Below, piece after piece: positions 24,741 to 36,040 of a DNA stretch of 64,000 bases. Position 1 is the stretch's first letter, and every line of letters starts with the position of its first letter. Source of the stretch: Capsicum annuum (taxonomy: Eukaryota > Streptophyta > Magnoliopsida > Solanales > Solanaceae). The stretch is from assembly GCF_002878395.1 (NCBI RefSeq), contig NC_061116.1:121342352-121406351 (forward strand). The letters are read 5' to 3'. Below the pieces are notes generated by a model that worked only from the letters and a program-made list of their open reading frames with translations, was not told the origin of the DNA and searched no databases. The position numbers were made by a program, and so were the translations under genes.

Positions 24741-25260
24741 ATCTCCCAATGTTGTCACTAGTATATTATAGCTCTTCTCTCGTGATGTGTATTGTTTACT
24801 TGATCCGAGATCTACCCTTTCTTATGTGACCCTTTATATCGCTGTGCATTTTGGTTTTGGTCTCAAAAATATTTTTGAACCCTTTTCTATTTCTACCTAA
24901 TGGGTGATTTTATAGTTGTTAGAAAGATCTATAGGGGTTGTGTGGTGTCTATCATTCATAGGGACACATTGATGGATCTAATAGAGTTTGACATGGTGGA
25001 CATCGATGTTGTCTTGGGGATGGATTGGCTCCATTCGTGCTATACGTCTCAAAATTGTAGGACCCAAAACGTCAGTTTCCAATTTTTGAATTAACCGGTA
25101 TTAGAATGGAAAGGGAGTTCCTTAGTGCCCAAAGAAAAGTTTATTTCCTTTCTTAGAGCTCAGAAATTAATTTAAAAAGGGTTTGTATATCATCTAGTTC
25201 GGGTTAAGGGTTCTAACTCTGAAATTCCTTCCTTACATTCTGTCCTCGTGGTAAGTGAGT
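24741..25260 (+). pseudogene. Element D aspartic protease remnant
   Basis: Retropepsin-type protease that would cleave Gag-Pol. The active-site region is readable as LLDPRSTLSYVT near 24800-24830 (family motif D-S/P-G-S/A; the Gly is Arg here). The open stretch 24900-25094 then gives GDFIVVRKIYRGCVVSIIHRDTL and MVDIDVVLGMDWLHSCY, the conserved end of the domain. Broken by stops. Confidence 0.8.
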
Positions 25261-26540
25261 TTCTTGAAGTGTTTCTCAATTTTGTTTTTGGAATTCCTCT
25301 CGATAGGGAAATAGACTTTAGGAATGATCTTCTACTAGATACCCTTCCTATTTATATTTCTCCTTATAGAAGAAATATAAGGATCTTAAGGAGAAGTTGA
25401 AAGATCTTCTTAATAAAGGGTTTATTTTTTCTAGTGTTTCTCTGTGGGATGCTTCTGTGTTTTGGTGTAAAATAAAGATGGGTCTCTTTGGATGTCTATA
25501 GATTATCATCAGTTGAATAAGGTGTCAGTGAAGAATAAGTCCTCTTCCTAGGATTGATGATTTTTTTTTTACAAGCTTTAGGGTTCTAGATATTTCTCTA
25601 AGATTGATCTTCATTTGGGGTATCATCAGTTAAAGATTCCAAATATTAATATTCCCAAGACTGCTTTTCAAATGTGGCATAGTCACTATGAGTATTTGGT
25701 TATCTCATTTGGGTTGACTAGTGCTTTGGCTACATTCATGGATCTTATGAATTGGGTTTTCAGGTTATTTTTTGAACTTTTTTGTGATAGTTTTCATTAA
25801 TGACATCTTGGTGTATTCTAAGAGTAAGGAGGATTATGCCAATCACCTCAAAATTGTGTTACAGACTCTCAAGAAGTAGAAATTGACTTTTATTTGTCAT
25901 GTTATTTCTATTGAGGGGATCAAGGTGGATCCACAAAAAGTTGTGGGGATAAATAAATGGCCTAGACCCACGACTCTGACTGATATTAGGAGCTTCTTAG
26001 GCTTGGCCGAGTATTATAGGAGGTTTGTGGAGAGTTTCTCTTCTATTGTTTCTCCATTGAAAATATTGACTCAAAAGAAAGTTAAGTTTTTGTGGTCTAA
26101 TGCTTATAAGGGCAGGTTTGAGAAGTTGAAGGATAAGCTGACTTCTGCGCCAGTTTTGACCCTACCTAAGGGCACTGGTGGTTTTATTATATTTTGTGAT
26201 GTGTCCCGTGCAGGACTGGGTTGTGTCTTGATGCATCATGGTTAGATTATGGCCTATGCTTCTAGGCATCTTAAGGTTCATAAAAGGAACTATCCGACTC
26301 ACGATCGAGAGTTTTCGAATGTTATTTTTTCCTTAAAAATATGGCACCATTATCTGTATGTGGTGCATGTACACATCTATCCAAATCATAAGAGCTTACG
26401 GTATATTTTCACTTAGAAGGAGTTAAATCTTTGGTAGAGAGGTAGCTTTAGTTACTTAAGGACTATAATATGAGTCTTCACTACTATCCAGGTAAAGGTA
26501 ATGTGGTTGTTGATGCTCTAGCAGGTTGTCTATAGGGATC
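25261..26540 (+). pseudogene. Element D reverse transcriptase and RNase H remnant
   Basis: RT begins near 25385 (LKEKLKDLLNKGFIF). 25615-25800 gives GYHQLKIPNINIPKTAFQM and FGLTSALATFMDLMNWVF; the catalytic box reads FINDILVYSKS (25790-25825) with Asn for the first Asp, as in element C. 25883-26245 gives [64 protein letters not shown] and FCDVSRAGLGCVLMHHG (RNase H start; first acidic residue retained). A decayed RNase H end follows (YYPGKGNVVVDAL near 26480-26520). Confidence 0.9.
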
Positions 26541-28090
26541 TTGTCTCATATGTATGAGGAGAAAAGAGGATTAGTGAAGGACATTCAAGATTGGCTAATT
26601 TGGGAGTTCATCTTTTGGACTTTGAGAATGGATGAGTTATTGTTTAAGAGGTGGTCAAATCATCTCTTGGGGTTAAGGTAAGGGAGAAGAAGGTTTTGGA
26701 TCTCGTTCTTATTTAGATTAAAGAAGATGTAGGTCAGCAAAAGGTTATGGCATTTGAGATTGGGGAAGATGGTATCTTGAGGTACCAAGGTAGGTTGTGT
26801 GTTCTTGATGTTGATGGGTTATGAGAAAGGATCTTGACTGAGGCTCATAATTCTAAGTATACAGTTCATCCGGGTTTGACAAATATGTACCATGACTTGA
26901 AGGAAATTTATTGGTAGAACAACATGAAGAGGGATATGGAAAATTTTGTGGCTAAGTGTATGGTCTGTCAGCAAATTAAGGTTAAGAATTTGAGGTTAGG
27001 TGGTATTCTCAAGAGATAGAGTTGCCTATATAGAAGTGGGATATTATCAACATAGATTTCATTACGGGTCATCCACAGTCTCGTAAAGTAAGATTTGATT
27101 TGGGTTTTGGGTCATTGTGGATAAAATGACTAAGTCTGCTCACTTCTTGCCTGTGAAGACTAACTACTCAGGAGAGAATTATGCTAAGTTGTTCATTCAG
27201 AAGCTCATGAAGTTGCATAGGCATTAGTGTCCATTATTTCAGACCGAAGTATGCAGTTTTCATCACACTTTTGGCATTTATTTTAAAAATATTTAGGAAC
27301 ACGGGTGAACCTTAGCACCACTTTCCACCCTCAAATGTATGGACAAGAGAAATGAACTATTTAGACTTTGAAGGATATACTAAGGGCCTGTGTGATTGAT
27401 CTTGGAGGTAGTTGGGTTGATCCTTTTCCACTTATTGAGTTTGCATACAATAATAGTTATCATTCGAGCATTTAGATGCTCTATTTGAGTCTCTTTAGGT
27501 TAGGAGGTGTAGGTCTCCTATTAGATATTTTTAGGTTGGTGAAACTAGGTTGTTTGGTCCTGACATGGTTCACCAATCCATGGGAAGGTGAAGTTAATTA
27601 GAGAAAGACTCAAGACTACTCAAAGCCGCCTTATACAGATACGATGTGAAGAGAATTAGAGTTTGAAGTGAGCAATTGGGTATTCTTAAAGGTGTCTCCT
27701 ATGAAAGGAGTCATACAGTTTGAGAAGAAGGGGAAGCTCAGTTCCCATTATGTTGGACCATATCAGAATTTTAGAAGATTTGGAAATATTTTTTATGAGT
27801 TTGATTTTCCCCTAAGTTTGGGTTCTATTCATCTTGTGTTTCATGTATCGATATTAAAAAAGTGTGTGGCTAATCCTTCCTTGATAGTGCCTATTAAAGA
27901 TGTTGGTGTTATGGATCCTTGTCTTATATGGGGGTCCCAGTTGATATTTTGAATAGGCAAGTTCATAGATTGAGGAAAGAAGACATAGCTTTAGTAAAGT
28001 TCGTTGGAGGAATCAAAAGGCAAAAGAGGCTACATGGGAAGCTGAGGAAGATATCCAGGACAGTATCCATTCTTGTTCCATGTTTTAGAT
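26541..28090 (+). pseudogene. Element D integrase and chromodomain-like tail
   Basis: Zinc domain readable as MYHDLKEIYW-NNMKRDMENFVAKCMVCQQIKVKNLRLG (26887-27000). The core is damaged: DKMTKSAHFLPVKTNYS at 27120-27170 and FHPQMYGQ-like at 27325-27345, where the Asp of the usual QTDGQ is lost. The C-terminal open stretch 27668-27952 gives VFLKVSPMKGVIQFEKKGKLSSHYVGPYQ, SIHLVFHVSILKKCVANPS and SLIVPIKD. A frameshift then leads to VPVDILNRQVHRLRKEDIALVKF, the chromodomain-like tail, ending near 28085. Confidence 0.88.
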
Positions 28091-28216
28091 AAAAAGGTGT
28101 AAGGTATGAGTTTTGTTTTCCTTTTATTACTTTTTGATTTTGTCATTTCATTCTTGTGCTCTTGTAATTCTTGTTCTAAAAGTGTCCTAACTCATTATTC
28201 GGGGACGGATGATCCT

Positions 28217-28227
28217 AAGGGAGGATA
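28217..28227 (+). other. Polypurine tract of element D
   Basis: AAGGGAGGATA just before the TATAAGACCC start of LTR D2 and just after TTCGGGGACGGATGATCCT, the same end context as in elements C and E2. Confidence 0.75.
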
Positions 28228-28228
28228 A

Positions 28229-30173
28229 TATAAGACCCTTGAAACTTTGATCTTATTATTTTTGGCCTTCCCGTGTTTGTAATATTGTTCTTTGACATGA
28301 ATTATGTTTATGGGATATTAAAAGGGTGTTTGGGAAAAGTTTTAGAATTGTTAGAAAGGGTTTGGGGCAATTTTGGAACTTTAAAGCCGTAAGCCTCCGC
28401 ATTTTGCCGTGTCATGGAGGTTACCCTCTGCGATATTAGCGTGGTATGGAGGATAATCCCCGTGATATTAGCGTGCCACAAAAGCATGTAATTTTATTTT
28501 ATTCACCAGAGGTGAAGTTCTTTTGTTATTTTTACCCCTTATATGACCCTTAAACATAAAATAAACTCATTCCCATCAGTTTTCAAAGATCAAATTTCTC
28601 TCTTTCACTCTCAAACTCAAAACCCAAGAAAGTTTAAGGGTTTCACTATACATTCATCATTTGGGCTCCAAACTTCAAGTTGACTTTGAATTCTTATGTG
28701 TTTAAGGCATGTATCCCTTCCCCAAACTTTAATCTTACATTATGGTATTAATTTCATAAATTTTCATATGATTTAAATTATGGGTTTTGAACTTGGGTTG
28801 AGCGGTTTTAGTTGTTGTGGATTGAATTACTTGTCCCATGCTTTGAATTGATTATTCATGTTTTAAATTAATGTTTTGGGGACTGAACGAGTACATTATT
28901 CATATGGTTGGAATGAGGATCTTGGATTTTCCTAAATTGGATGAATTTTGAATTGAATTTTGCATGAACCTCAACCCACTTTGTGAATTGGACATTAATT
29001 ATAGAGAATTACATGATTTAAATTGGTTTTGAACCCAATGCATTACATTAAAGGATAAATAGAAATAAATATGGTTTTAAAGGCCTTGGTGGCCATGGTT
29101 TTGGACTAAAATGGTTTTGGAAGTCCTTGGTGGTCATGGGTGGTTTCAAATTGAAAACTTGGGAGTTAATGTGGTTATGTGAATTGGTTTGCCATGTTTA
29201 ATTAAGCTTGCAAGCATAATGGTATGACGATACAAAGTGACAAATGCCTTACTGAATGACTCCTAAGTTATTGTATTGGTTATATGAAACTTGTTTTAAT
29301 TTAAGATTAAAGGAGGTTTGTAGCTTGCCATGGAAGGTGAAGGTCTCGGGGGGACCAATACTGGAAACCACGTTTACCGACATGGAGGTCTATATGACCG
29401 TGGGCATAGTTTACACTTGATGTATATTTTTAGGATGGCTAGTTGCCTTGGTTGCTTTAGCTTTCCCTCTATTTTTCTCTAGTTCGTCCGACTAATACAC
29501 GTTGGGGCCCTTTTAGCAGAGGGGCTGAATCCACATAGCCCGTGGATTCCATTAGGATAGTTAGAGCTATACAATATAGGTTAATAATTTTAAATCACAT
29601 GCTTAAGCCTTGTTCCCTATCCCGACACCTTGTATATATGAATATAAATGTGTGCATTGTGGTTTTGACTAATTTTTGGATGTGGCATTATGTTATTAGT
29701 TCCCCCTGAATTACATGCTAGATCTCACCCTACTAACCATCCTAGGACACTACATTATTTCATAATGTAGGATCCAAAGAAACTACTTTTACCCCTGTGC
29801 AGCGTTAGGTGAATTAACATGTTCGTTGAGTAGCTGTGGAGTGGTAAGCCTCCACTCTCTGAAAGGGCTTATCATTGTCATATTTTTTTATGTTGACTCA
29901 GTACTTTTGGATTATTTTGGTCATGGTCGGTGGCATGTCTTGAACTGCTTAGTATTCTAGTTTTAGAGGCTATTGTGGACAATTGTGAATTGGGTTATTA
30001 TTTTGAGTTTTTAGGACCTTTGTCTTAGTTCAGTTATCCATTTTATATACTGTTGGTTTGTCTTCCATTGTTCTTTTTGGTTATGTTCTGTATGTTAGAC
30101 TAAGGGTGTGGTCTCTAGCCCTCAGTGGGCTTGAGATACCCATCATGACCAGGCTCAGGATCGGGCCATGATA
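28229..30173 (+). mobile_element. LTR D2 (3' LTR of element D)
   Basis: 1.95 kb, TATAAGACCC (altered TG) to GGGCCATGATA (altered TGACA), colinear with D1 including the palindromic block at 28400-28480 and the GGGGCCC...GGGGCTGA block at 29505. Both terminal dinucleotides have mutated. Open stretches in it are chance. Confidence 0.9.
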
Positions 30174-30935
30174 GTTATGGACTTTGGAGATAAGTGGGAA
30201 CAGCATTTAACCTTTGAGGAGTTTGCATATAATAACAGTTATAATTCTAGTATTGAGATGGCACCCTTCAATGCTTTATATGGTAGGCTTTGTCGTTCTC
30301 CGGTTGGTTGGTTTGAGGGTTTTTATATTAGACCTCAAGGTATCAACTGGCTTCATAAGTCTTTAGATCGAGTTAGGGTCATTCAGGATAGACTTAGAGC
30401 AGCTCAGAGTAGGCAGAAGTGTTATACGAATCGTAGACTTTGTGACTTGAGATTTAGTTTTGGTGATCGAGTCTTCCTTCGTGTTTTTCCCATGAAGGGC
30501 GTGATGAGGTTTGGGAAAAGAAGTAAGCTTAGCCCCAGGTATATTGAGCCATTTGAGATTCTTTAAACTATTGGGGATGTAGCTTATGAGTTAGCGTTGC
30601 CCCCAGAATTATCAATTGTTCATCCAATATTTCATATTTTTGTGCTACGATATTATATGTTGGATGAGTCTCGTGTCAGTCATTGGGACACAATGCAGTT
30701 AGTTGAAAGGTTGTTCTTTGTTGAAGAGTCAGTCTCCATTTTAGCCCATGATGTTAAGCTACTACATACTAGGGATATTTTGGTGGTTAAGGTCCAGCAG
30801 AGACACCGTCCTATAGATGAGGCTACTTGGGAGGTTGAGTCCCACATGCATAGTAGCTATCCCTAGCTTTTTGCTGATTCGGATATTTTTCACGCCATTA
30901 GTTCAAGGGCGAACTAGATTCATAGTGGTGGATAT
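30174..30935 (+). pseudogene. Copy A: integrase C-terminal part and chromodomain-like tail
   Basis: Continuation of the pol broken by element D. 30168-30566 gives [58 protein letters not shown] and GDRVFLRVFPMKGVMRFGKRSKLSPRY. After one stop, 30597-30866 gives PPELSIVHPIFHIFVLRYYMLDES and SILAHDVKLLHTRDILVVKVQQRHRPIDEATWEVESHM, the chromodomain-like end with the conserved EATWE motif. Among the less damaged pol segments in the window (one in-frame stop over about 230 codons). Ends just before LTR-A. Confidence 0.9.
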
Positions 30936-30968
30936 TGTAAGGATCTAATTTTTTTATTTTTTCATTTT

Positions 30969-31869
30969 GGGTGTGTTTGGTATGATGGAAAATGTTTTTT
31001 GGAAAATGTTTTCCGATTTTCCCTTGTTTGGTTGTAATGAAATGTTGGAAAAATATTTTCCACAACAACTCATTTTCCTTAATTTGATGGAAAATGACTT
31101 CCCTCATGGGCCCAGGGAAGTCATTTTCCAGAAAATGACAAATGTGACTTATGACCCCCACCTCCACCCCTCTTCTCCATCTTAACGACACTTATATTCA
31201 CATGAACCAAAAAATTCACATTTCTCAAAAATTTACATTACTCAAAAATATTTTTCACTGTATTTTGCTTCAATTTTTCACTGCTTGAAATAAAATATAG
31301 TGAAGCGCAATTTTTTTTCATTTTCAATATTTGTTGAATGTATTGTAAGTTTCATATTCATAGAGGAAGACTTACCTATGTTACTATTGCATATTTCATC
31401 TTGTCATCAATGTAACTTGTTTCACGAGGTTGAATAAGCTTGTCGTTCCGTTATATTTCTATTGATTGTAGTATCTTGAGATTATCCTGATAAAATGTTG
31501 AAAAGTATCTCCTATATTTGTTAATTAATAGTTTCTTAAATTTAATGATTGTAGTATTTTAGTATTCGATATTGATATTATTTATTATGCTTAAATTACT
31601 TCTTACAAATTGTTGAGTTGTTAGAGGCACTGATATACTAGTTAACAGTTAGTAGTATTTTCTAATATATATTTTTTCACTTACCAATCAAACACTAAAA
31701 AATATTTTTAAAAAAAATATTCTCTACTCACCAACCAAACACCAGGAAATATTTTTCGAAAAATATTTTCCACTCACCAACCAAACATGGGAAAATAAGT
31801 AGAAAACCAACTTATTTTTCAGGAAAACATTTTCCATGGAAAATATTTTTTATCATACCAAACACACCC
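30969..31869. mobile_element. MITE with TIR GGGTGTGTTTGGTATGAT (901 bp)
   Basis: Ends are inverted: GGGTGTGTTTGGTATGAT at 30969 and ATCATACCAAACACACCC ending at 31869. Partial pairing continues for about 46 bp (GGAAAATGTTTTCC). Inside the right arm the phrase CACTCACCAACCAAACA recurs three times (about 31675-31790), a subterminal repeat. Flanking T-tracts give a 2-3 bp TT(T) duplication, and copy B has the empty site at about 63910. The GGG-start TIR and 3-bp site suggest PIF/Harbinger (Tourist-like); hAT is less likely because no 8-bp duplication is seen. Non-coding; small open frames in it are TIR artefacts. Confidence 0.85.
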
Positions 31870-32867
31870 TTTATGTATTTTGACTATTTTACCTCTCCAC
31901 ATGGTTGCTACATGATGTTTCGGGGGTGTGGGATGATTGGCATAATTTCCAATGCATTTCGGATTGATTTGTGCGAGTATGTACCTTTTAGAGTTTAAAT
32001 AGGCCTTATAGTTAAATTTGGTTAACATTTGTTATTCTGGTTATTACATGGGAAAATGGACTGCGCCAGCAAATTTAAAACGTCATCTTTGGGTTGGTAA
32101 GATGGTTGGAACAATTCTATAGCTTTTAGATCTTATTTTGACACTCGATTTGAAAACTAGTGAAATAAGATCTCGGGGGTCATTTCCATGAAAATGATCT
32201 TCTTTTGAAAATCTGATGTCGTCATTGAGTACAGAACGTTGAATTTAGTCTAGTAGCATATTTTATTTGCATTCTCGGGATTCTGGATGAATTTCGAGAA
32301 GGGATGAACCGATTTCACTAACCTAAGGTGAAATCGATGGATTATCAGCTATGTTTTAAGCTTTGCAAATGTAGATCTTACAAGCGGTTGTATCCCCATA
32401 AAATCTATGAGAAAGGAGACAAAAAGATTGAAATCATTTCAGATGTGTAGATCGAGATGATGGCTAAATGGAAGCTATAGGGCAGAAGAACAAGATATAA
32501 CAAGGTTGGAAAGTACTTACACGTAGCTGAATCGAGCTTCAACACTAATTTGGTAGAGGAAGAATATTGAATTAACATGGAGAAGAAGAACTGCTTTCTT
32601 CTAGATTTATCTTAGTCTTTTACTTTCCTTTTTTTATTTTTGATGTTTCTTTTTTTTGTCTTTATGTTGATATTTTCTATTTTGATTATTTTATTGCTTG
32701 CTAGGCTATGTACTTTTGGCCAGCCTGCTTACTATGTACATATCTTCACTTTTTGTTGAATAAAATATGACCCATGTGGTCTTTGAGTTAAAAAACTGAA
32801 TGAATCCCGAGGTTCCCCTCAGAAACTTAGAAGAAACTTCACATTGTTGGTGCAGCATCAGTTGAGG

Positions 32868-33010
32868 TAGTCGCTTAAACAATCCTATGATCGCTTATGC
32901 AACCAAGGGGTCACTTAAGTGATTGTCAGTTGATGTGTCGTATTCACTTAAGTGATGACCTAGTCTCTTAAGCGATGATCTCTTAAGAGACTAAGCTTAA
33001 GCAATCATGA
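32868..33010. repeat. CTTAAG/CGCTTAAG palindrome cluster in LTR-A
   Basis: Within about 140 bp the forms tcgcttaa, atcgcttatg, cacttaagtgat (twice), tctcttaagcgatg, tctcttaagagac and gcttaagcaatc occur; at least seven near-copies of a short palindrome around CTTAAG. It sits in the probable promoter-proximal U3, upstream of a pyrimidine-rich leader. Confidence 0.7.
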
Positions 33011-34831
33011 TTGAGTTCCCATATAAAAATCAGTTTTTCACGAATTTTCTTCCAATTTTGAGATTTTGAACTTGGGATTTTAGAGTTTTTGAGCAATTTC
33101 TTTCATTTTCAAGCTTGGATAAGCTTCAAATTTCTATTTCAATTATCTTACTTTAATTCTCTTTATCTAAAGTTTGTTAATTCGCAATTTCAAAACTGAA
33201 ATTTGACAATTTTGGCCCTGAAGGCCTAAAAATAGGTTTTCTCCAATATCAACCTCATTTCTAACACGTTTTCACTTGAATTTTCTCCTATGGCTTTCTT
33301 TAATCATGGGTAAGGTATTTATGAACAAAATTTTTAGTTTCATCCTTTCTTTTTGAAAATCTATTTTGAGGGTCTGTTCTGACCCCGATTTGAAAATAGA
33401 CAATATGGGTATCGTTGGCTTTATTTTGATTCATAGGTTCTATATTTGCATGTTTTACCTAATTTTGGGGCCAATCGAGAGGGTAAAATCTCTGCATGGA
33501 GAATTTTAGGCTTGAATTTCAGTATTACGAGGTAGGTTATGGCTTAACTTTATTCATACTAGGCTGGGTAGTTAATATTTATATAAAATGCATCCTATGT
33601 GTATGGGTAATAATCATGAGAATAATATTATAACTCTTGCGTGTGGGGGGGCTTACTTCTCATTATTGGCCTTATGCATGCATTTTGATTGCTCTTTTAT
33701 GATAGAAGTACCCAAGTTGGGGTTAATGTGATATTATTGATGTTATACATAAAATTTTCACTCTATTGGTATATTTTTTTATACGTAATTGTGGTTGGTG
33801 GATATTTTGAATGAATTCTAGACTCATGTGATTGAGTGGATTTGAGAACTTCATGTTGGATTGGTTATGAGCATTACATCCTTATATCATACATCTATTC
33901 ATGAGACATTAATACCATTGTGGAAAGAATGAATTTTTTTATAGAAATGAGACATTTTTACAAACTCCTTTGTCGTAGCCCATGAGTCAGAGAGGAGGTA
34001 TGGATACTGAGATTGGGATTAAGAATTTGAGATAGTATACGAATTGTGAACCCCCATAGGCCCTATTTGGAAGCACTAATGCTCGATAGGTGTATACGAA
34101 GGTTATGCGATAACCTCGATCATGTCACATCATCATCATTATCATCCTCTGTGCATATCTTTAATTTATACATCTTTATTGTTGTGTTATAGTATTTTAT
34201 CTGATGTATGTCTATTCTATTTTTTTACGTACCAATTTTCTGCTTACGTGCTATACATTAGAATTATTAGAGGAGATGGCGTGAACTACCGTTTAGGACA
34301 TTTTCTACTTATAGGTGACGTGCTCATAGTGTATATTTATAAACCTTATTTTCTACTTTATTCAGTCGGCCTATGATACCTACTAAGTACAAGTGGACCG
34401 TACTCATTCCTGTTATGCCTTTTCAGTGTAGATCTAGGTATGACTGCGCCGCACAGTAATTAAGTTCGGGTGGTTATTGATACATTTCGAGGTAGTGGTC
34501 ACTCTATAATTTTAGATTTGACCTTCAACCTCATCCTATCTGGTTTATGTCTTATTTTGTATTCAGAGACAGACTTGTGTTTTTCTTTGAATTTTCAGTT
34601 GTATTTAGTTTGTTCTTACACTGTGACACCAAATTTTGAAATAGTTTTTTCTATTATTGTTATCCAGACTCCCACTGTTATTATACTTATGTGGTTCGAG
34701 TTCATTCTAGAAGTCTCGCCTAGGGATTTGAGTTTTGATTCTCATTTACATATCAGTTTAGGTGATTGACTTACTTGTCAAGACTTAGCCATGATAATTG
34801 TCATCATGGCCTGATTTTTTGGGTCGTGACA

Positions 34832-36040
34832 TCTTTCCTCTTTACTACCCCTTATTTATTTTTAGTCATTATATGGATGAGTACCTCACCAATAAATAGA
34901 GTTGGTCTTGCATATTTTTTAAGTATAAGAAAATATAGATTTCACAAAATTTAGTCAAAAGAAGAGTTTATTAGTTTAAGGGGCGTATATTTTCTGTGGA
35001 GCTTGGAACTCAACTCTTGTCCAGAGTTTGTTGAGTTGTACTTTGTTAGAATGTTGTTGTATACTGGATGGGATAAGTCAAAAAGATTATTGTTGGACCT
35101 GTGAAATCATTTGTCGCAGTGGGCTTGAATCACCTTAAAGAGAGCGAAATATCCGCGTCTCAGCCAAGAAGAAGATATTTTTTATTTTCTTTGTTTGTTT
35201 CAGTTATAATTTAATTGTAATTTCACCAACACAAGTTCGACTATCCATTCCTACACGAATATAAATACTAAATACCTAAATATTTGAGTCAGATTGTTAT
35301 AAATAAGTAATTTTCATTGAAAAAAAACATTTTAATGATGATCGTTGTTGCAAAAAATAAAAGTTATTATATGTAGGTAAAATATAACAAAATAGTGTTA
35401 CAGGAAAATTTATAGCACCATGTATTGTTAGAATTGAATATAGCCTATTTATATTAAGCATAGTGTATTTTCTAATCCGAAACTATTGCATACCCAAATA
35501 CATCCCCATTATATGGGAACAAATTATCTCAACTCAATAAATATTTTAATTTGATGAAATTTTTTGTTGATCTTATTGATGTAGGGGTGCATCAATAAAT
35601 TAGATATTGCTCATTAATCTTTCATGGAAGAGGCCTTGAAATACGAAAATTCTTAAGAAGATACGTTGAGTGTACTTTCAAAATTATATGAGCTTAGGAT
35701 TGAAGTAGAAATTGTGATAAAATATATATGATTCTCGCTAAAAAATAGTTACAAAAATAAATAGAAGTCGAAAAAGAGTTTGAATGCCACATATAGTAGT
35801 AGATTGTGGAAGGAGTGCAGGAAGTATTTCAAATATTTAGGACAAGATTCATAGAAATTTTTTGATATTAACAAGGATGTTTAGTATGAAGATAAAGCTT
35901 GTTTGTGATATCCGTTCACCCATGATCGCGAATTAGCAACTAAATTAATGACAACAAAATGTCTCAAAAATTGTGATGTTAAATTTTTCAAGGATAACAG
36001 TATATTACCTCGAGAAAATAACACAAACAATCAATTGTAT
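34832..36040. other. Unassigned AT-rich region between LTR-A and the tandem array
   Basis: No recognisable coding domain, LTR boundary or repeat pair. The segment 35030-35170 (ggataagtcaaaaagatt, then gagagcgaaatatccgcg) has less AT bias than its surroundings and could be part of another old element, but I cannot name it. Confidence 0.4.

Larger units (their letters stand above)
21265..30173 (+). mobile_element. Element D: near-complete Ty3/gypsy LTR retrotransposon (8.9 kb)
   Basis: Complete by structure: LTR D1 (21265-23225), primer-binding site, degenerate gag-pol (about 23500-28090), polypurine tract, LTR D2 (28229-30173). It is flanked by a 5-bp target duplication (gttac / gttat) and splits the integrase of copy A; copy B has the uninterrupted site near 63120. 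The two LTRs are colinear but clearly diverged and the coding region is full of stops, so this is an old insertion. Confidence 0.9.
30936..34831 (+). mobile_element. LTR-A, 3' LTR of copy A (interrupted by a MITE)
   Basis: Begins TGTAAGGATCTAATTTT after pol and ends TTGGGTCGTGACA at 34831. Removing the MITE (30969-31869) gives about 3.0 kb. Copy B starts the same LTR at 63881 (TGTAAGGACCTGATT) and is colinear to the window end, showing the empty MITE site. It carries a CTTAAG palindrome cluster (about 32870-33010). Open frames at 34122-34954 are chance in AT-rich LTR sequence. No primer-binding site follows, as expected for a 3' LTR. Confidence 0.82.

Noticed and set aside
30898..31191. Open frames on both strands near the MITE left end
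   Set aside because: They run across the terminal inverted repeat of the MITE and into the LTR; they are by-products of the inverted repeat.
34122..34954. Three hydrophobic open frames in a row
   Set aside because: They fall wholly inside LTR-A up to and past its TGACA end; T-rich LTR sequence gives hydrophobic frames by chance.
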